Position numbers and translations under genes: made by a program. The notes beneath the pieces were generated by a model, which worked only from the letters and a program-made list of their open reading frames with translations, made no database searches and was not told where the DNA came from. Below, in pieces: positions 11,717 to 25,164 of a DNA stretch of 64,000 nucleotides. Origin of the DNA: Spirodela intermedia (lineage: Eukaryota; Streptophyta; Magnoliopsida; Alismatales; Araceae); contig LR746273.1 in assembly GCA_902729315.2 (NCBI GenBank), forward strand, positions 1,741,001 through 1,805,000, in the 5' to 3' direction. Numbering within the stretch: the first letter of the stretch is position 1; each line of letters begins with the position of its first letter.

Positions 11717-14275
11717 ATGTACGAGGAGTATATTGCTACCCAATTATACGTCAAATACCCATTCAGGAAGAAAAAGTACTGTTGGCATACTAATTTCTCT
11801 AAGATTTAATCAATGAATGGGAGAGGGAAGTGATCTTTCTTTGCTACATCATTGAATCTTCTAGAGTCTACAGATTCTCCCCCTTATATTTAGCTTGGTA
11901 TGTAGTTCCTCGCCTTATTACTTCTTTAGTACTACATACATAGATTTGACCTGAGTAGAAGATTATCCCTGCATCTAACCATTTTATCAACTCCTTAACC
12001 ACCTCCACAATATTGAGGTTTAGCTAGTTCTATGTTTTCCTACTAGGTCTAGCATCATCATCAGTATATATATGATGGATACATATACTTGAGTTAATAC
12101 TTCAACCATTATTAAAAAATGTACTACTTTTATACTATCTAAAAACCTCTAGAATGATATTATCTCAAAACCTCTAGAATGTGTACTTCTTGTTGAGGGG
12201 TGAGATGAGAGGCTATAATCACTAGAAGAGTTTGGCTAGGGCCTAAATATGCATACTTCCATGAGGTTGGTAGGGGTTTCAACATTAGAGCTAGTGGGTT
12301 CTATAGAAGCGGGTCCAAGGTATCTATTTATACTATTGAGGAGAGCTCAACCTATGTGGTGTCATAAATAGCCCTAAAAGAATCGAATAATGGATTGATC
12401 TCTTCTGTGTTGCTCATTAAAATGTATTTGTTACACACTTATTTATAATATCTATAGTCTGACACTCTTCATCTCAACTATTTGGGTATTTAGATGATCA
12501 AACACTAATTGGTACTTTGTGACCAGCTATATATTTGTCAACCATTCTTGTTTTATAGTTAACATAATATTTTGCCACGATGATGAATGGTTGAAAAATA
12601 TTATAAAATTTACAGGAAAATAATATTTCTTTACTTCAACAGCTACATCCTCAAGAAAACTCATACCCATCTATCTACTAATAGTAGGACAGTAGTACCC
12701 ATCTATCTTTACCTATACTGATTTCAGTTCTCCCATATTAAAATATTTATATATATAGGTAATCAAAAGATTGACACTTTCACTATCTTAAGTAAAGTGT
12801 AGTCAAAGGTAACACTTCTTATGTTGTGTGAAATTAGTGGGCCTCTTGGGTCCTTAACCTTTTGTGGGAGTTAGCTTTATAGAATTGTGCTATCATTCTC
12901 AAGGGTTTGACCTTTTTAGGTCCTCTACCCTACATGCAAAGTTCTTTCAAATGCTTTGCATATTATGGGTTGTGCCTAACTACATGTACTAGAAGAATGG
13001 TCACAATCACTTCATCACATACCTTCATTGATTTGTTATTCAAAGTTGGTTTCTTCTGTGATCACAGTTCAAGTGCTTGTGGGAAAGGAATTAGAGGTTT
13101 AGTAGTCCAATTTGATTCTACTCCCTCTACACACTAGCCTCATGCCCTAACTTAGAGAGATTTTTTTTTTCATCACTAGCAAAGTTTTTATGTGAATTCT
13201 AAGGGGTTAAGGTGTGACCAATATGAGGAATCACTTTTCAATCTGGTTGGAGGTATCAACACTCTTATTGCTTTGATATAGGTCTTTTAAGACTATTCTA
13301 CTCTATAAGGTTGTCACATCTTTCGACATGCTTATACCATTTTGAACTAGGTGAGATTAGAAGCCTACTTTATGGGGCCATGACAAATGGTGATGTAAAC
13401 TTAGGGGGATAAGATTTCTTTAGATTACTTGTAGTTGGATTAGGAAGCTGATCACTTTCCTTGTTTACAATCACTTCTACTATCCTACTCATTTCGCATC
13501 TAAGTTGTGTCAAACTGTATTGCTACTACAACATCATTTGAATGATCATATCTTGGGTCTGATCACTACCTTGGGATCCTTTATTTGCTGATGTATGGAT
13601 GGATTTGGTTGAAGCCCTCTAAAACTAAATAGGCTTCTAGTTTTGATGTTGAAGTTGTGGTGTTGGCCTCTAGTTCAGAAAGTTCTTTCAAGAGAAGTTT
13701 AGGATGATTCCTCCACCCAAGGTTATAGGTATTAAAGTATGGGTCATATGTGGGTTTGGGATATTCATTGATGACTTTGAATTAATCCTCTAGGTGAAAA
13801 TGATTGGTCTATATGTGGATATTTTGACTCAAAATGGGATGGATCACTACAACTAGAACATGTCACATAAGGTGGTGTAGTGAGAGTTGATGAGAGTGGT
13901 GCCCCATAATGATGTGTACAAGTTTGTGCTAAGGAATAAGGTGAGTTATGTTTCTTACATAAAAATAATTTAAGTTTTTCTTGTATTAAATTCACCCTTA
14001 CTAATACTATTAGATTTCATCTACCTCTTATTCAAGCTCTCAATCATGGTACTCTCATACTTCAATAAATTCCTCCTTTCTTTATTTATTTTGACTATCT
14101 ATCATATATTACAAAAGATGCACGATTAGTAGAATTCTTATTGAGTGTCTCATAAAACTAATAGACTTCATCTTCATCTTTATTCATGAAACTACTCTAT
14201 AGGCCTAATCAACTATCTATCCATTATGCTCAATCAATTTATACAAAAATGCCCTAGTGATTTGTCATTTTGGTA
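11717..14275 (-). mobile_element. Degenerate retrotransposon sequence, probably gypsy-like
   Basis: This region interrupts the SBT-2 flank. On the minus strand at 13765-13995 a short open frame carries CSSCSDPSHFESKYP, which resembles a retroviral zinc knuckle (CX2CX4HX4C) with the last Cys replaced by Tyr. The rest has many stops and no protease, reverse transcriptase or integrase that I can confirm. No LTR pair was found. The family assignment is tentative. Confidence 0.35.
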
Positions 14276-14279
14276 CTTG

Positions 14280-15905
14280 ACGTGACTTAGTCATTATATA
14301 GTAAATCATGTAAATTTAAAATTTATAAAACTAGAAAATATGGATTTTTAGATATTTATAAGTATTTTTGAACAAATATATCAATTATAATTCAATAAAT
14401 ATTCTAGAAATAGTGGTAATTATCTAGATTGATCACAGGGATGTAATATAATATCTGACAATTATTTAGAATTTTTTTTTTCAAAGAATACTATTTTCTA
14501 TAAATTTATATTATAAAATAAAAAGAAAATAATTTAAATTCACGAAAAAAAGAAATAAGGGTGTGGACGTCAAGATGACGTCAGTACCCGGCAAACACGA
14601 ATCGGGTGAAAATAGAGTTCCATCCGATGATTCTTACGTAAGTCATTATAGGTAATTTAATTGATCAAATTAAGACCTATAAAAGCCGAAAGAATTGTAA
14701 TTGAACGAAGTATATTTTGGTAAATTTAAAATCAACAAATTATCACTAAATGAAATGAAAATTAAGTTGAAAATAGGAAAATAGAGTTTTGGCATCGCGA
14801 CGGCGATGCATCGGCGATGCACCAAAATCCTGAGTATTTGGGAGGATCATTATGTAGTGTCCACAGCCTCAAAAGCTCTTCTTAGACAAAGATGACGTGG
14901 GCGATCTCTAGATCTCTTTGCAAAGTTTAGAGATTAATGAAATGGGTCGTCGAATCGTCTCCGACGACTGTCACCCGACAAAGCAGAAAAATGGCAACTT
15001 TGCGACTCTCTAGCACCTGTCACCCAACGGAGAGAAGCTAGATGGAGGTGGGGCGTGTGTTAGGGAGCTTCATCCTCAGGTTCGCGTAGTAAGAAGAGGC
15101 TCTTCATTGCATCCAATATACTTTCAAGAGGTGGCGACTTGTCTTCCAGCGGATCGTCCTCTTCTCGATGACAACTTGTTCATCGATCAATCGGAGATAC
15201 TTTACTTGATGGATTCACGATCTTTTTATCGCGAATTGTTCAACAATTTTAGTAACAATGCTCTGCAAATCGCGTTGACAAGATTTTCGTCGATGATCCA
15301 GCGATTCTAGTTGCTTAATCCTTCATCGGCAATTTGTAAGAAGTTGCGATAATCAGATAAAAAAAATATGAATTTTGGCTCTAGGAGGATTCGAACCCGT
15401 ACTGGTTGTCTGCCCTTTTTGGGGAAGGTGTGATGGGGGTTTAGTCCCACATCGGTTGTGCACCAAAGTTTCTGGTGAATATATATTAATATTACATTTT
15501 CCATCAAGTCCCTTTCTCGCATGTGTACGACCACTCATTGACCCATATCCGGCTAGCCACCAATGACGTAGAAGGGGGGTTGCGCACATGTGCCCAATCG
15601 GTCCAAGCCGCTCAAGCCCCTACTTGCGGCTACTCCCTAACTGTGCTTCTAACCTGCTTGCAGTCCCAGCTGGCCAGCAGGTTTCTCCCATTTTGCAATT
15701 TTTATTTTAATTTATTTTTCTTTATTTATCTCAAAAGTAAGATTGTAAAAATCATATAAATTCATGTAAAATCACATAATTACCTAAAAATTCATGTTAA
15801 TCAATTAAAAACCACTTTTCACAATTTAACACAAATATAAGTTTATTTATCATGATTTAAGGCTAAAAATATATTATTTACTAATTATTAACTCATGATA
15901 ATGAA
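14280..15905 (+). repeat. Dispersed repeat R1, longest plus-strand copy
   Basis: Clear similarity runs along about 1.6 kb to 32842-34765, and the end matches 4255-4745 in reverse. Shared landmarks are the AT-rich start (aaattta, then ataaaactagaaaatat), a GTGGACgTCAAGATGACGTCA segment near 14563-14585, the paragraph with ccaca(g)cctcaaaagctctt near 14860, and a GTCCCACATCGGTT-like segment near 15445. A minus-strand tRNA B-box-like word lies at 15387-15397. No protein domain was found, so this may be a non-autonomous LTR element or the end of a larger element. Confidence 0.65.
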
Positions 15906-18100
15906 GACTTATCAGTACCCTATGACATAGACATTTCCTAAGAAATTCCTTAAGCTTGCCCTCATACTTCATGGAATGGTTCTTCAAGTTATTCTAATAA
16001 ACTAGTGACAGCCTTTGTCATAGCATGTTTTTTTCCCTAAGGATAAAATTTGCTAAGGAAATTCTTACTCTAATACTTACCATATGTCTAATTGACTTCA
16101 TAGTGAAGAAATCAACATCAAACTTTTTCTTTCAAAGAGTAAGGAAACAATTTCATTCTTATTTCTTCTATAGATATCTTTGGCATTTGCATCATAACAC
16201 AAATATATAAGAATTGCTATGTCTTGATGTGGCTCTTCATTTGCATGTCTGTGAAAAGTTACAAATATTTGGAGAGTACTATGCTTAATTTCAAATTGGA
16301 TATTGGGATCCATAGGTGTCTTAGTATGAAGGTTAAGTCTAGTATTGGTTTCGTGTAAAGGACTTAACAATCATAAAACTTAGGGATTCTTATAGAGGTC
16401 AACTCAATGTCCACATCCACTCTCCAAGAACAACGTTGTTCTTAGATTCCATTAGTTATGATTGTCCAATTATACATCATTAATTATTGGGCTTGCTTTC
16501 ATAAAATAATACTTGAAATCTTCTTTTAAATTTACAACTCTAGAAAGTCAACAATTGTTTAAAGGAACATCTCTCAACAACTCTAGGAAGTTTTTCTCAC
16601 AACAAATATGAAAAGATTTCATTGTGGGTAGTATTATGGAGATGATAGACTCTAAGCATTTCTAAATTTCTGATGAATAGGATGATATCCATTAACTTGT
16701 AGTTATTGTCTTCTTGACCAATAAAGAATCTTCTAGTCAAGAAAGTCAACTCAATTCAATAGAAAATGGTCAACTAGAGGCTCAACCTTTGAGGTCAACC
16801 CTTCCAAGAAGAAGTGCAAGAATCAAGGTTCTTCCACCTCAAAGAGTTCAACTCCAAGTCAATCGACACCTTCCTCCACTCTTTGATCCAACATGGAATA
16901 TTGGATTCAAGACTAGTAGATCCCTACCAACAAGCAAAAGGATCCAGCCACAAAGGATGGGCCAACAAGAAGAAGCAATAGAAGAAGAATAATGGGGAGA
17001 AGATGCCACATCATCCTCACGCCCCTCCTCTCCTTAAGTGGGGTGCCATTTCAACCAAGAGACACCACATGGCATCTCTCGAGAAAGGATGTTTTTTTCA
17101 TCCCTTTCCTCTCTTTCTCTCTCTATGTCATGGAAAACCACCCCTCTCCCTTTCTCCTCCATAAATTTTACGGCTCACGTTACATTTAGGAGACATGATT
17201 TATTGAAATAATCAGGAAGTTCATCTTCTCACCTTCTTAGATTAGTTCTTCTTCCTCTCCCTTGTTCACCTCTTGGATTAGGGGTTCCTTTTCTCTTTCG
17301 CTTGCCTCTTGGATTATGGGTCTCTTCCTCTTTTTGCCCTCTTGGATTAGGGAGACCTCTCTCTCTTCCTCTTCTCCCATGTTGTCTTCTTTCCATCCCA
17401 TCACTAGCCCTCCCTTTCCTCTCTCCTATCACCGCAGCTGTTCCGCCTCCTAGTTGTCTGCCCTGTCGCCGCCGTTCTGCCTTCCAGCCATCCACCTTGT
17501 CACCAAGCCCACCTTTCTTTCCACCCCCACTGTCGCTGCCATTCCGCCTCCTCGCCATCCGCCCTATCGCCACCATTCTGCCTCCTCACCATTCACCACG
17601 TCACCGCCATTCCTCCTCCTCATCCGCCACACCATCGTTCCTCCTCCTCGCCATCCGCCCCGTCGCCGCTGTTCCACCTCCTCCCCGTGCGCCCCGTTGC
17701 CGCCATTCCACCCCCTCGCCATGACAAACCCTCTCCTTTCTCTCTCCTATTGTCGCCACGAAACCCCTCCTTTTTCCTCTCCCGCCATCGCTATCATTTC
17801 GCCCCTTTTCTCCCTTCCCCTTTAGTTATTATTTAATTATTCACCCTTGATTCTCGTCACCATGAGAACTCTTTCCTTTCTTTCTTCCGCCGTCACCACG
17901 TACACCTCATTTTGTCTCTCTCTCTCTCTCTTCCCTCTCCTCCATTATCATTTCCTTTTCCGTTGAATCTGTCCTATCCTCAGCTCCTAATTCTTCCCAC
18001 CTATCCCGCCTCTTCCATTCTGAATTCCTCCTCCACACCCTTCGCATTCTTCTCTTCTGTTTTCTAACCCTCTTGAGAATCAATTCAAAAATTGTGGATC
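15906..18100. other. Unassigned sequence with a pyrimidine-rich block
   Basis: Positions 15906-16700 are AT-rich with no clear gene. An open frame at 16714-16992 (92 codons, Gln-rich, with RRSARI near its middle) has no recognisable domain and stops upstream; it could be a retroelement tail. Positions 17100-18100 are strongly C/T-rich on the plus strand, with Pro/Ser-rich frames open in several phases at once, which is a composition effect. Confidence 0.4.
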
Positions 18101-20410
18101 TCATGCCACTAAAATCAAGAAAATCAATTAAGAATCTCCTTTGGCAAGGTACGTTGATTTTAATTTTCTTTATGAATTGATCATTATCTTATATCCTTAC
18201 TCCTTATAAGAATTGAGTGAACCATAAGATAGCCCTCTCTTGTGCCTTTATCAATGATCCTAATACCCTTAAGTGAAATTATATTTGAACCCTTGAAAGT
18301 GAGATTCTTATCAAGTAATTATGATCCTAATATTTTCTAAAATCAGCAAAATTAGCCTACTCATAATTCTCCTTAATTTGCCCAAAGTCAATCCTAAATC
18401 CCAACTTTTTTTTCTATACCAGATATCTCTCTTTCATCTTTTTGGTCCCACATCAATTGTCAACACAAACCTTATTACCTTTTGCTTGAATTTTCTATAA
18501 GGAAAATTTTTGGATGAAAAAGAGAATTATTTTATGTTAATTTGGCTGTTGGAAGAAAAAAGTATTTCTTGTGAATTCTTATATGAAAATCTTCTTAGGT
18601 CTCCACAATTTCTAACAACTGTTTTCTGTAAAATAAGATTAATTTAAACAATCGAGAAACAGATACAATATGTTCTTAAATCAATTTGGATATCCTTGGA
18701 AGCAATCAATATGCGGTTCATATATCAATTAACATTTATAACCAAATCAGGTTGCTTCATATAAATCTATTAAGGATCTAATATTATAAGAGTAGAACTA
18801 ATAATGATTTAATATCATTAAAAAAAGACTAATAACATATATCTTGATTAGATAATGATTTAGCAATCAAATGTTATTTGAATCAATTAAAATAAAATAT
18901 GATCATTAACTTAATAACTTAAATCATGATCTCAATATTTATAATTAAGGTTTCAATGCTTCAAGATACCTAAGATGATTTTATAAAAATATATTTTATT
19001 TTTTTAAAAAAATCTTGTTCGATTTAATAAATGTTTTGAATTCAATTGATTAAAATAATGTCAAAATGAATCAAAATTAATGATCTAATGTCACAAGTAG
19101 AAACTAGATTGGGTAAGTTTTCATATCATATTTTACTTTTTGTTGTTTTATTGACTTTGATGTGCTCATCATTACTTAATATGACATTATGCATATGGTG
19201 TTTCGAAATTATGCATATCGATAATTCACACCTCAAAATGATTTGATAGAACAAGATTGAAGTCACAACTATCTCTAGCAAAAACAAATATATTGTTTTC
19301 CTATAAAAGAATGGGCAAAAATAATTGACACACCTTTGAATGTCAAAAAAATAACTCTCTTTGAGAATTTATTGTCCCATCCAAAATAAGTGGTTTATAT
19401 ACAATTTGAAAGCAAGAAGCAATGAACTTGGAGCGTCGATTATGATGTAGAGAAGAATCCAACAATAATGAGAAGGTTTAAGGCTCTTATACCATACCAT
19501 ATTATAGAATAGAAAAAGAGGGTAGTGTTATGTGAGAAAAGAATAGTATAATTACCTTCTTTTTCAATATATGTCTTCATACATAGAATGATTGACACAT
19601 ATTGTTTACACATCCTAAACTTGATACAAAGGTCAGATAGTGGTGACATATATATGATCAGCTCACTCAATTGGGCTTCAATGGAGTTTGACTTGAAAGC
19701 AGATAACCTATACTTGACTAATGGCTGCCTCCACATAAACCACCAAGAGATCTTTGCCCTATACCCTACCTCTCAATTCTAGTCGCTGGTTCCCTTTATT
19801 AGTAGGGTAGATGATGACGAATTGTTAGTTAGAGGGCTCTTGGTGGAAACCAAGACATGTTTTGCTTGTTGGGGGCTTGGTTGGAGTTGTACTTCATCAT
19901 GGGAATGACTATAAAAGGAAGACATTACACCCAGATGGAGAGTGATGAATGCTATGGAGAAATAATGGTTTTGAAATAGATAACATTAACATCTAAATAC
20001 AACCTGAAAAAAAGTGGCAGGTGACAGGTCATAAGTAAACATTAGCATTACAAATATCTCTTAGTCGATTTATAGTGACAATTAAGTGGCCATCATACTC
20101 TGAATTCTAATTTAGCTCATAGTACCCTCTTACTAAAACTGAATAAAATGAAACAATTTGATGATTAGGGTGCTCCACAATTAATAAATTGATTAGATGT
20201 GAATCAAGTGGATGCTCTCCATACTCTCAATGGCAACTATAAATGAAAGCAGGCCTACCAGGATTACTCAATAACAATGTTGTATGAAATTATATAAAAA
20301 AAATAAAAGACTCAAATATAGAAGGCAGAGAGTTTAGAGATAACCCTGTCACCAGAACAAAGAGTTTACTACTAGAGGAACACGAGAGGAAGTTGTTAAC
20401 TGCTTATGAA
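18101..20410. other. AT-rich intergenic DNA, no feature seen
   Basis: Stops are frequent in all six frames and there is no repeat unit, RNA gene or protein motif that I can support. Confidence 0.5.
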
Positions 20411-21720
20411 TAGTTGACTTATCCTCGACCATTGACCAAAAAGTTGAACATTGACCCTTGTCGTTGACTGTTGACCGCACTGGCCTGGCTGTTATGTAGA
20501 CGGGCTTGAGCCAGGCTTAGCGGACTGGTGTGGACTAGGCGGTCCGAAATGGTTCGGACCAGGGAGATGGCCTGGTGCGACTCAAACATCCGAGATGGTT
20601 CTGACCGGAGCGGTGGGTTGGCTCGGACCTGGTGGTCGAGGAGAAGCGGACCGGTAGAACCGGTCGGATCCAGAATCCGAACCAATAAGGATTAACCCTA
20701 GGCAGGCCAGAAACTGACGGTACCCGAAACGGGCGGAGCGAGGCGGCAAAAAGGGGTGCCGGGCGAAACAGCTAGGTTGGCGGGCGGTAAAAGGAAGGGC
20801 GGCGGCAGCGGCGGCAGCGGCGGAAGGTGGCGGTGTCGACAGACGGCGGCGTCGATAGCGAACCATTGCGAAGGGGGGATAAAAGGTAGGGGTGGATAGG
20901 GATCGTTGCCAACGGGGAGAAGACAGGAGGGCGGTGGGAATAGGCGCCAGGAAGATGCTGGACGGCGACGATGGGCGACGGCAGCGTTGGAGGGTTCGCT
21001 GGTGATGGATGGGGAAGGGTGGAAAATGGACGATGTTTGAAAGGTACCGGCTTGAAGACGGGCGGCGACGGAAACAGGCGAACGGATATTGGCCCTCACG
21101 GCCTCTCCTTCACGCAGTGCGGTAAGCACGACCGTCACGGTCGCTCCATCACGGAACGAAATAGGTAATTCCTCAAAATTTTATCTGCTGTTCTTAGGGC
21201 TACGTAAGGTTATTTACAATTTTTTCGATGATTAAAAATATAAAGGATTAAATAAGAAAAAAATGCATTAATGGGCTTGGGCCGAAGTGTTGACGAAGTG
21301 AAGGTGCTAGCTCACTTCTTCGATCCCCATCACAATGGGAGTGGGGATCGTGTGTCAAGTGATTCTATCAGTTGATTGCGGCATTAGCTTGTCTTAATCT
21401 TGGGCATCGCCTTGAAATAAGCGAGGAGAACATTCTCTCAGTCCATGAAAGAACTGCGTCATCTTGCTTACATAACCAGAGTATGATTATTAATATATTT
21501 AATCCAATCGTGCTCTGGAACAGCTACTGTTCAATGGGCTGCAGGCTATGGATCGCGGCAGGTCATCTCGTGGCAGGAACGGGCTAGTGCAAATGAATTG
21601 TGACGCCCCCAACATGGACGAGCGGGGTTACATCTCCATCCAGCCCCTCATCCACATGGATCAGACCAGGGGAACCGTGCCATGGCTTCTACTTCCCTGA
21701 CCAACTATGGCCAACCATGC
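20411..21720. other. GC-rich island without a supported gene
   Basis: Composition changes sharply to GC-rich at about 20430-21170, with GGC/GCG runs and repeated ggttcgg/gtccgaacc words. Minus-strand frames of 94 and 146 codons are Pro/Ala-rich with no domain. This could be the LTR or untranslated leader of a retroelement. Positions 21180-21720 are mixed with nothing assigned. Confidence 0.35.
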
Positions 21721-21965
21721 CGGCCTCTGTCCCCGTGGCCGTTGACCGGTCGGAGGAACTCGACCCCGCGCCTCTCCCCGATGACTACTCCTATGGCACC
21801 ATCTCCGTGCCGGAGGTTCACAGTGGCATCCTCAGGACCTTGGAGAAGGTCGCGGAAGGGCTCTTGCCATGCCCGGAGGACTTGTGTTACACCCTTGCGC
21901 GATGGTTAGACGTGCGGCACGGCGCTCATGTGGTCGGCCCACACCAGCGCGGACATGTTGGGCTG
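21721..21965 (+). pseudogene. SSL gene fragment (unit 3)
   Basis: The frame encoding EELDPAPLPDDYSYG, then PEVHSGILRTLEKVAEGLL and PCPEDLCY, matches the N-terminal propeller entrance of SSL proteins and lines up with the minus-strand fragment at 25425-25870 and the exon at 6460. The similarity ends soon after, where the sequence should continue into AYDAASG. The rest of the SSL gene is missing: the next recognisable piece, at 22380, is subtilase. It is a single truncated exon. Confidence 0.75.
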
Positions 21966-22379
21966 CGAGGTTAGTGAGTTGGTCCAGTGCGTAGAGATGT
22001 TGGGCTACAAGGTTAGTTGGCCTGCCCAGTTAAGCTGTTATCTCAGGAGAACAGCTTACAACTACCCAATGGCACGTGTATAGGGTCCCACGCAGTCAAA
22101 GATCCCTCGTTAAAGGGGATGGCGTGGTAACGTTAGTTTGGGGTCCCACCGTCCTCATAAGGCGGAGTGGTGTGCTCCGGTTAACGGGTGCACGTGAGTG
22201 GGTGGCGTTATTCTCCCCTGCCAGCGTTTTACGATTAGAATGGAATTTCATGGCTTTTAGTCGAAGTTTCCGCAACCGTCACGGGGAGGGAGAAGACCGG
22301 TTGGCTGACCGGGGGGTGCCCAAGGCCGCAGGCAGGCAAGAACCTCGGACGTAAGCTCAGCCCACCTGTGTGACACGTC
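21966..22379. other. Unassigned junction sequence between SSL and SBT relics
   Basis: About 400 bases resemble neither the SSL gene nor the 5' half of the subtilase gene seen in the other units. It contains two near-repeats of gatgttgggctgcgaggttag / gatgttgggctacaaggttag. Probably filler or mobile DNA at a rearrangement junction. Confidence 0.35.
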
Positions 22380-24073
22380 CCCCTCGGAGACAATGTCACT
22401 CTCGTGTTCAGTATCATTGCCTTACTCTATGCTTCCATAACTTGAAGGTTTCCTATCTAGTCGATGGAAATCAGAAACCCCTTTCCGGCGTTCCTTTAAG
22501 CAAACAAGGAATTCTAAGTATTTCTCTCAGGGTCAAGCTCTATTCCATGGGCATATGCATCTGAGGGTCATGCTTACAAACATCAGGTCACATGCTACAA
22601 CCCATGCGAATTGCTTTAATTTCAGCTGAGTTTTGCATATCTGGAGGTGTTTTCCTTAGTTTTGGCGAATCTCGCCTTCCTGATGCAGTTGTGACGAAGA
22701 AACACTGAAGGACATCCAATATAGAAGAACAATCGTCCTCTCAATCCGGAACGTATAGCACCAAAAGACAAGCTCGATTTTGCGGTGCATAACATTCAGA
22801 AAGTTGGAGGCCTAGGTCTAATCTTGCTACAGTACACCACTAGCCTCCTTCCACGATCTAACGATTTCCCGTGAGTCGAGGTGGACCTGGTGTTCAGCAA
22901 TTAATCGAATATATTCAGATCTCCAGGTAACCACGTTCCTTAAACCGTTTACCTCCCTCTCTCTGCCTCACGCCTTGCTGCTGGAACGCGATGTTCCCTC
23001 CGTAGGGATTCAGCCAACGTTTAGCTGGCTCCCACGCACACTGTAGAAGAAAGAGGGGTGTTGGCACCCAGAGTAGCAACCTTCTTGTCCAGAAGTCCCA
23101 ACAAAGTCTTCCCCGGCATCCTCAAAGTCCGTCTATAGTTTTCAAAAGATAAGGTTTGACGGGACGCGAATTCTCCTGGACGGAGAGAGGATTTGCATCG
23201 GTATTCTCTTTACAGTGTAAAAGAGAATGCCGCTACTTGTTCCAGAGTTCCAAGGTTTCAAGGTTTCCGCATCAAGGACCAGCTACTTTTTCTTTGTCTG
23301 AAATATTTCCCACCGGTGCAGTCGCACATCACTCCATTGGGAGTCAACAACCTAGCCGCTGTGTGGGATTCTTTGGGTTTCAAGGATCGAACATCTATGG
23401 CAACTCCACACGTATCAGGAATCGTGGCACTAGAGAAATCGTTGCACCCCATTTGGTCCCCCATCGCTATAAAATCGGTCATTCTGACGACCGGTATGTC
23501 CTCTGAATCTCCTATCGACGTGCGTCGTTCCGTTGTCAACATCAATCTGTTTCTCTTCACAGATGGCGGAGGGCACCCCACCCCCCCCGAAGTTCGCCGA
23601 CCCTTTCGACTATGGCAACGGCCACGTCAATCCAGAACAAGGCAGCTGATCCGCGCCCTATATACAATATTAATCCGAAAGATTTCGACGAGTTTAAGTG
23701 CTCTTTTAGTTCATTCTGGTTTGCGAAACTACACGGCTCCCTGTCTACGACCTTAATCTGCCTTCCATGTCTATCCCTGATCTCAAAACCAAGGTTACGG
23801 TGTCAAGGACCATCGCCAATGTGGTCCCAGCCGGCAGCACTTGCATCTCCTCGTCGAACCCCCGCCAGGAGTCCAGATGGAAGTTCGAACATCAAAGCTC
23901 GTCTTTAATGACTAAACCGAAAAAATAACTTCACTGTTGCGTTGACATCTGTCCCCAGGATTCAGGGAGTTTACACCTTTGGATGCTTGACTTTGAAAGA
24001 TGAGACTCATGCATTCAGGATTCCTGTTACGATCCGCACTGTGATCAAGGATTTCTATGCGGACGTAGCATAG
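22380..24073 (+). pseudogene. Subtilase relic SBT-3, lacking exons 1-4 and most of 5
   Basis: Similarity to the other copies starts inside the last codons of exon 5 (CTCGGAGACAATGTCACTCT at about 22382). It continues through degenerate exon 6, exon 7 from about 22690 (TTGTGACGAAGAAACACTGA), exon 8 about 23008-23128, exon 9 from about 23322 (with [12 protein letters not shown] in place of DGTSM) and exon 10 to the stop at 24071-24073. Lesions include several indels in exons 6 and 7, a deletion at the exon 10 acceptor that removes the VVDKDGVP codons, frameshifts in exon 10, and a mutated donor (gtccgt) after exon 8. It is the most decayed copy. Confidence 0.92.
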
Positions 24074-24934
24074 TTGTCCATTTAAACGGAAGACATCGGT
24101 TCTAGTCTGTTTTTTAATACATGTGGGTGAATCCGAACTGTCGATTTCTTTATTTCATAACTAAAAATACGTGATATGAGACTTGTATGCATAAAAATAT
24201 GTTGTTTTTTTTTCACAAACGTGTCCGCCTTGTCCTGAAGGTAAACTCCAAACTAAGGAACTTTCCAACAATCTCTTGTTATAGCGGTAATTCTTCCTCT
24301 CTCATGGTCAATTTTAAATGTCATTCCCAAACTAGATAGTGATCATCATTATTGGTCTACTTGTTAAGATGCAGCCAAAACATATTTTCCAATGGTTTTG
24401 GAGAAAATATTTGCGACTTGAAGATCTAGAAAATTGATAAATTTATCTTTCTATTTTAAAGATGAGAAAGTCTATAGAAAGTATACCAAAAAAAATTCAA
24501 CGATAATGGAGAAAGACCTAGGAAAAATAATAGATTTAAGAATATTCACAAAAATTTTGACCTAATAACTTGGATGCATGATATGTCTAACAGTTCAATT
24601 TGAAATATTTAATTACCTGTCATAAATATTATACTATCATTTTAGCGCAAAGCCACTCTATTGTAGGTTTCTATAAAAATTTCACGTTCGGACAGGCAAT
24701 TGGCACAAAAAGAGGAAGCATAAAAAAGATTTCAGTAGTCTCATTTTAAATAATTTCTTAACACCAAGGATTATTTATAAAATTTATAAAACAGGTGATT
24801 CATTTGAGTTCTTATAGGGAATTACTATAGGAGTCATTATAATTTGTGGTGTCATTATTTATCATACATATTTTCATTATTTGAATTTAGAGGATCCTTA
24901 TCTTGAACATTTACTTTCATGTGTTCATGTGTTA
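24074..24934. other. 3' flank of SBT-3
   Basis: AT-rich, resembling the flanks of SBT-1, -4 and -5 (actttccaacaatctct near 24259, then the tggtct-cttgttaagatg block). It ends near a short (GA)n tract at 24935-24958. No gene is seen. Confidence 0.55.
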
Positions 24935-24958
24935 GCGAGAGAGAGAGAGAGAGAGAGA
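24935..24958 (+). repeat. Short (GA)n tract at a unit boundary
   Basis: About 12 GA units, placed like the tracts at 4075 and 41566. The next 200 bases (to about 25180) match 41645-41830 on the same strand and so belong to the SSL upstream region. Confidence 0.85.
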
Positions 24959-25164
24959 TTTCGACTTCCAACTATCGGGAGAAGTGGGACGTTCTGTTGT
25001 AAAAAATGAATGGTTCTCTGTGTTCAGATGGTTGTAGTAAGAAAGAAACCTCACGGTATGTTGTCGAGAGAGACCACGTGGCTGCGTCACCTTCACCGAC
25101 GAGAGATCGACGGATGAGGAAAAAATTGACAGCTGGAATGCGTTGACCCTTTGTTTGGCCTGCA

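Noticed and set aside
15380-15470. Possible tRNA gene on the minus strand
   Set aside because: A B-box-like word is present, but no matching acceptor stem, anticodon arm or D arm can be folded, and the copy in R1 at 34125 has decayed.
17302-17825. Pro/Ser-rich ORFs of 123-140 codons
   Set aside because: The block is C/T-rich and open in several frames at once. There is no domain, no convincing start and no sign of splicing.
20582-21138. Minus-strand ORFs of 94 and 146 codons in a GC-rich island
   Set aside because: Low-complexity Pro/Ala composition, overlapping frames, and no recognisable domain.
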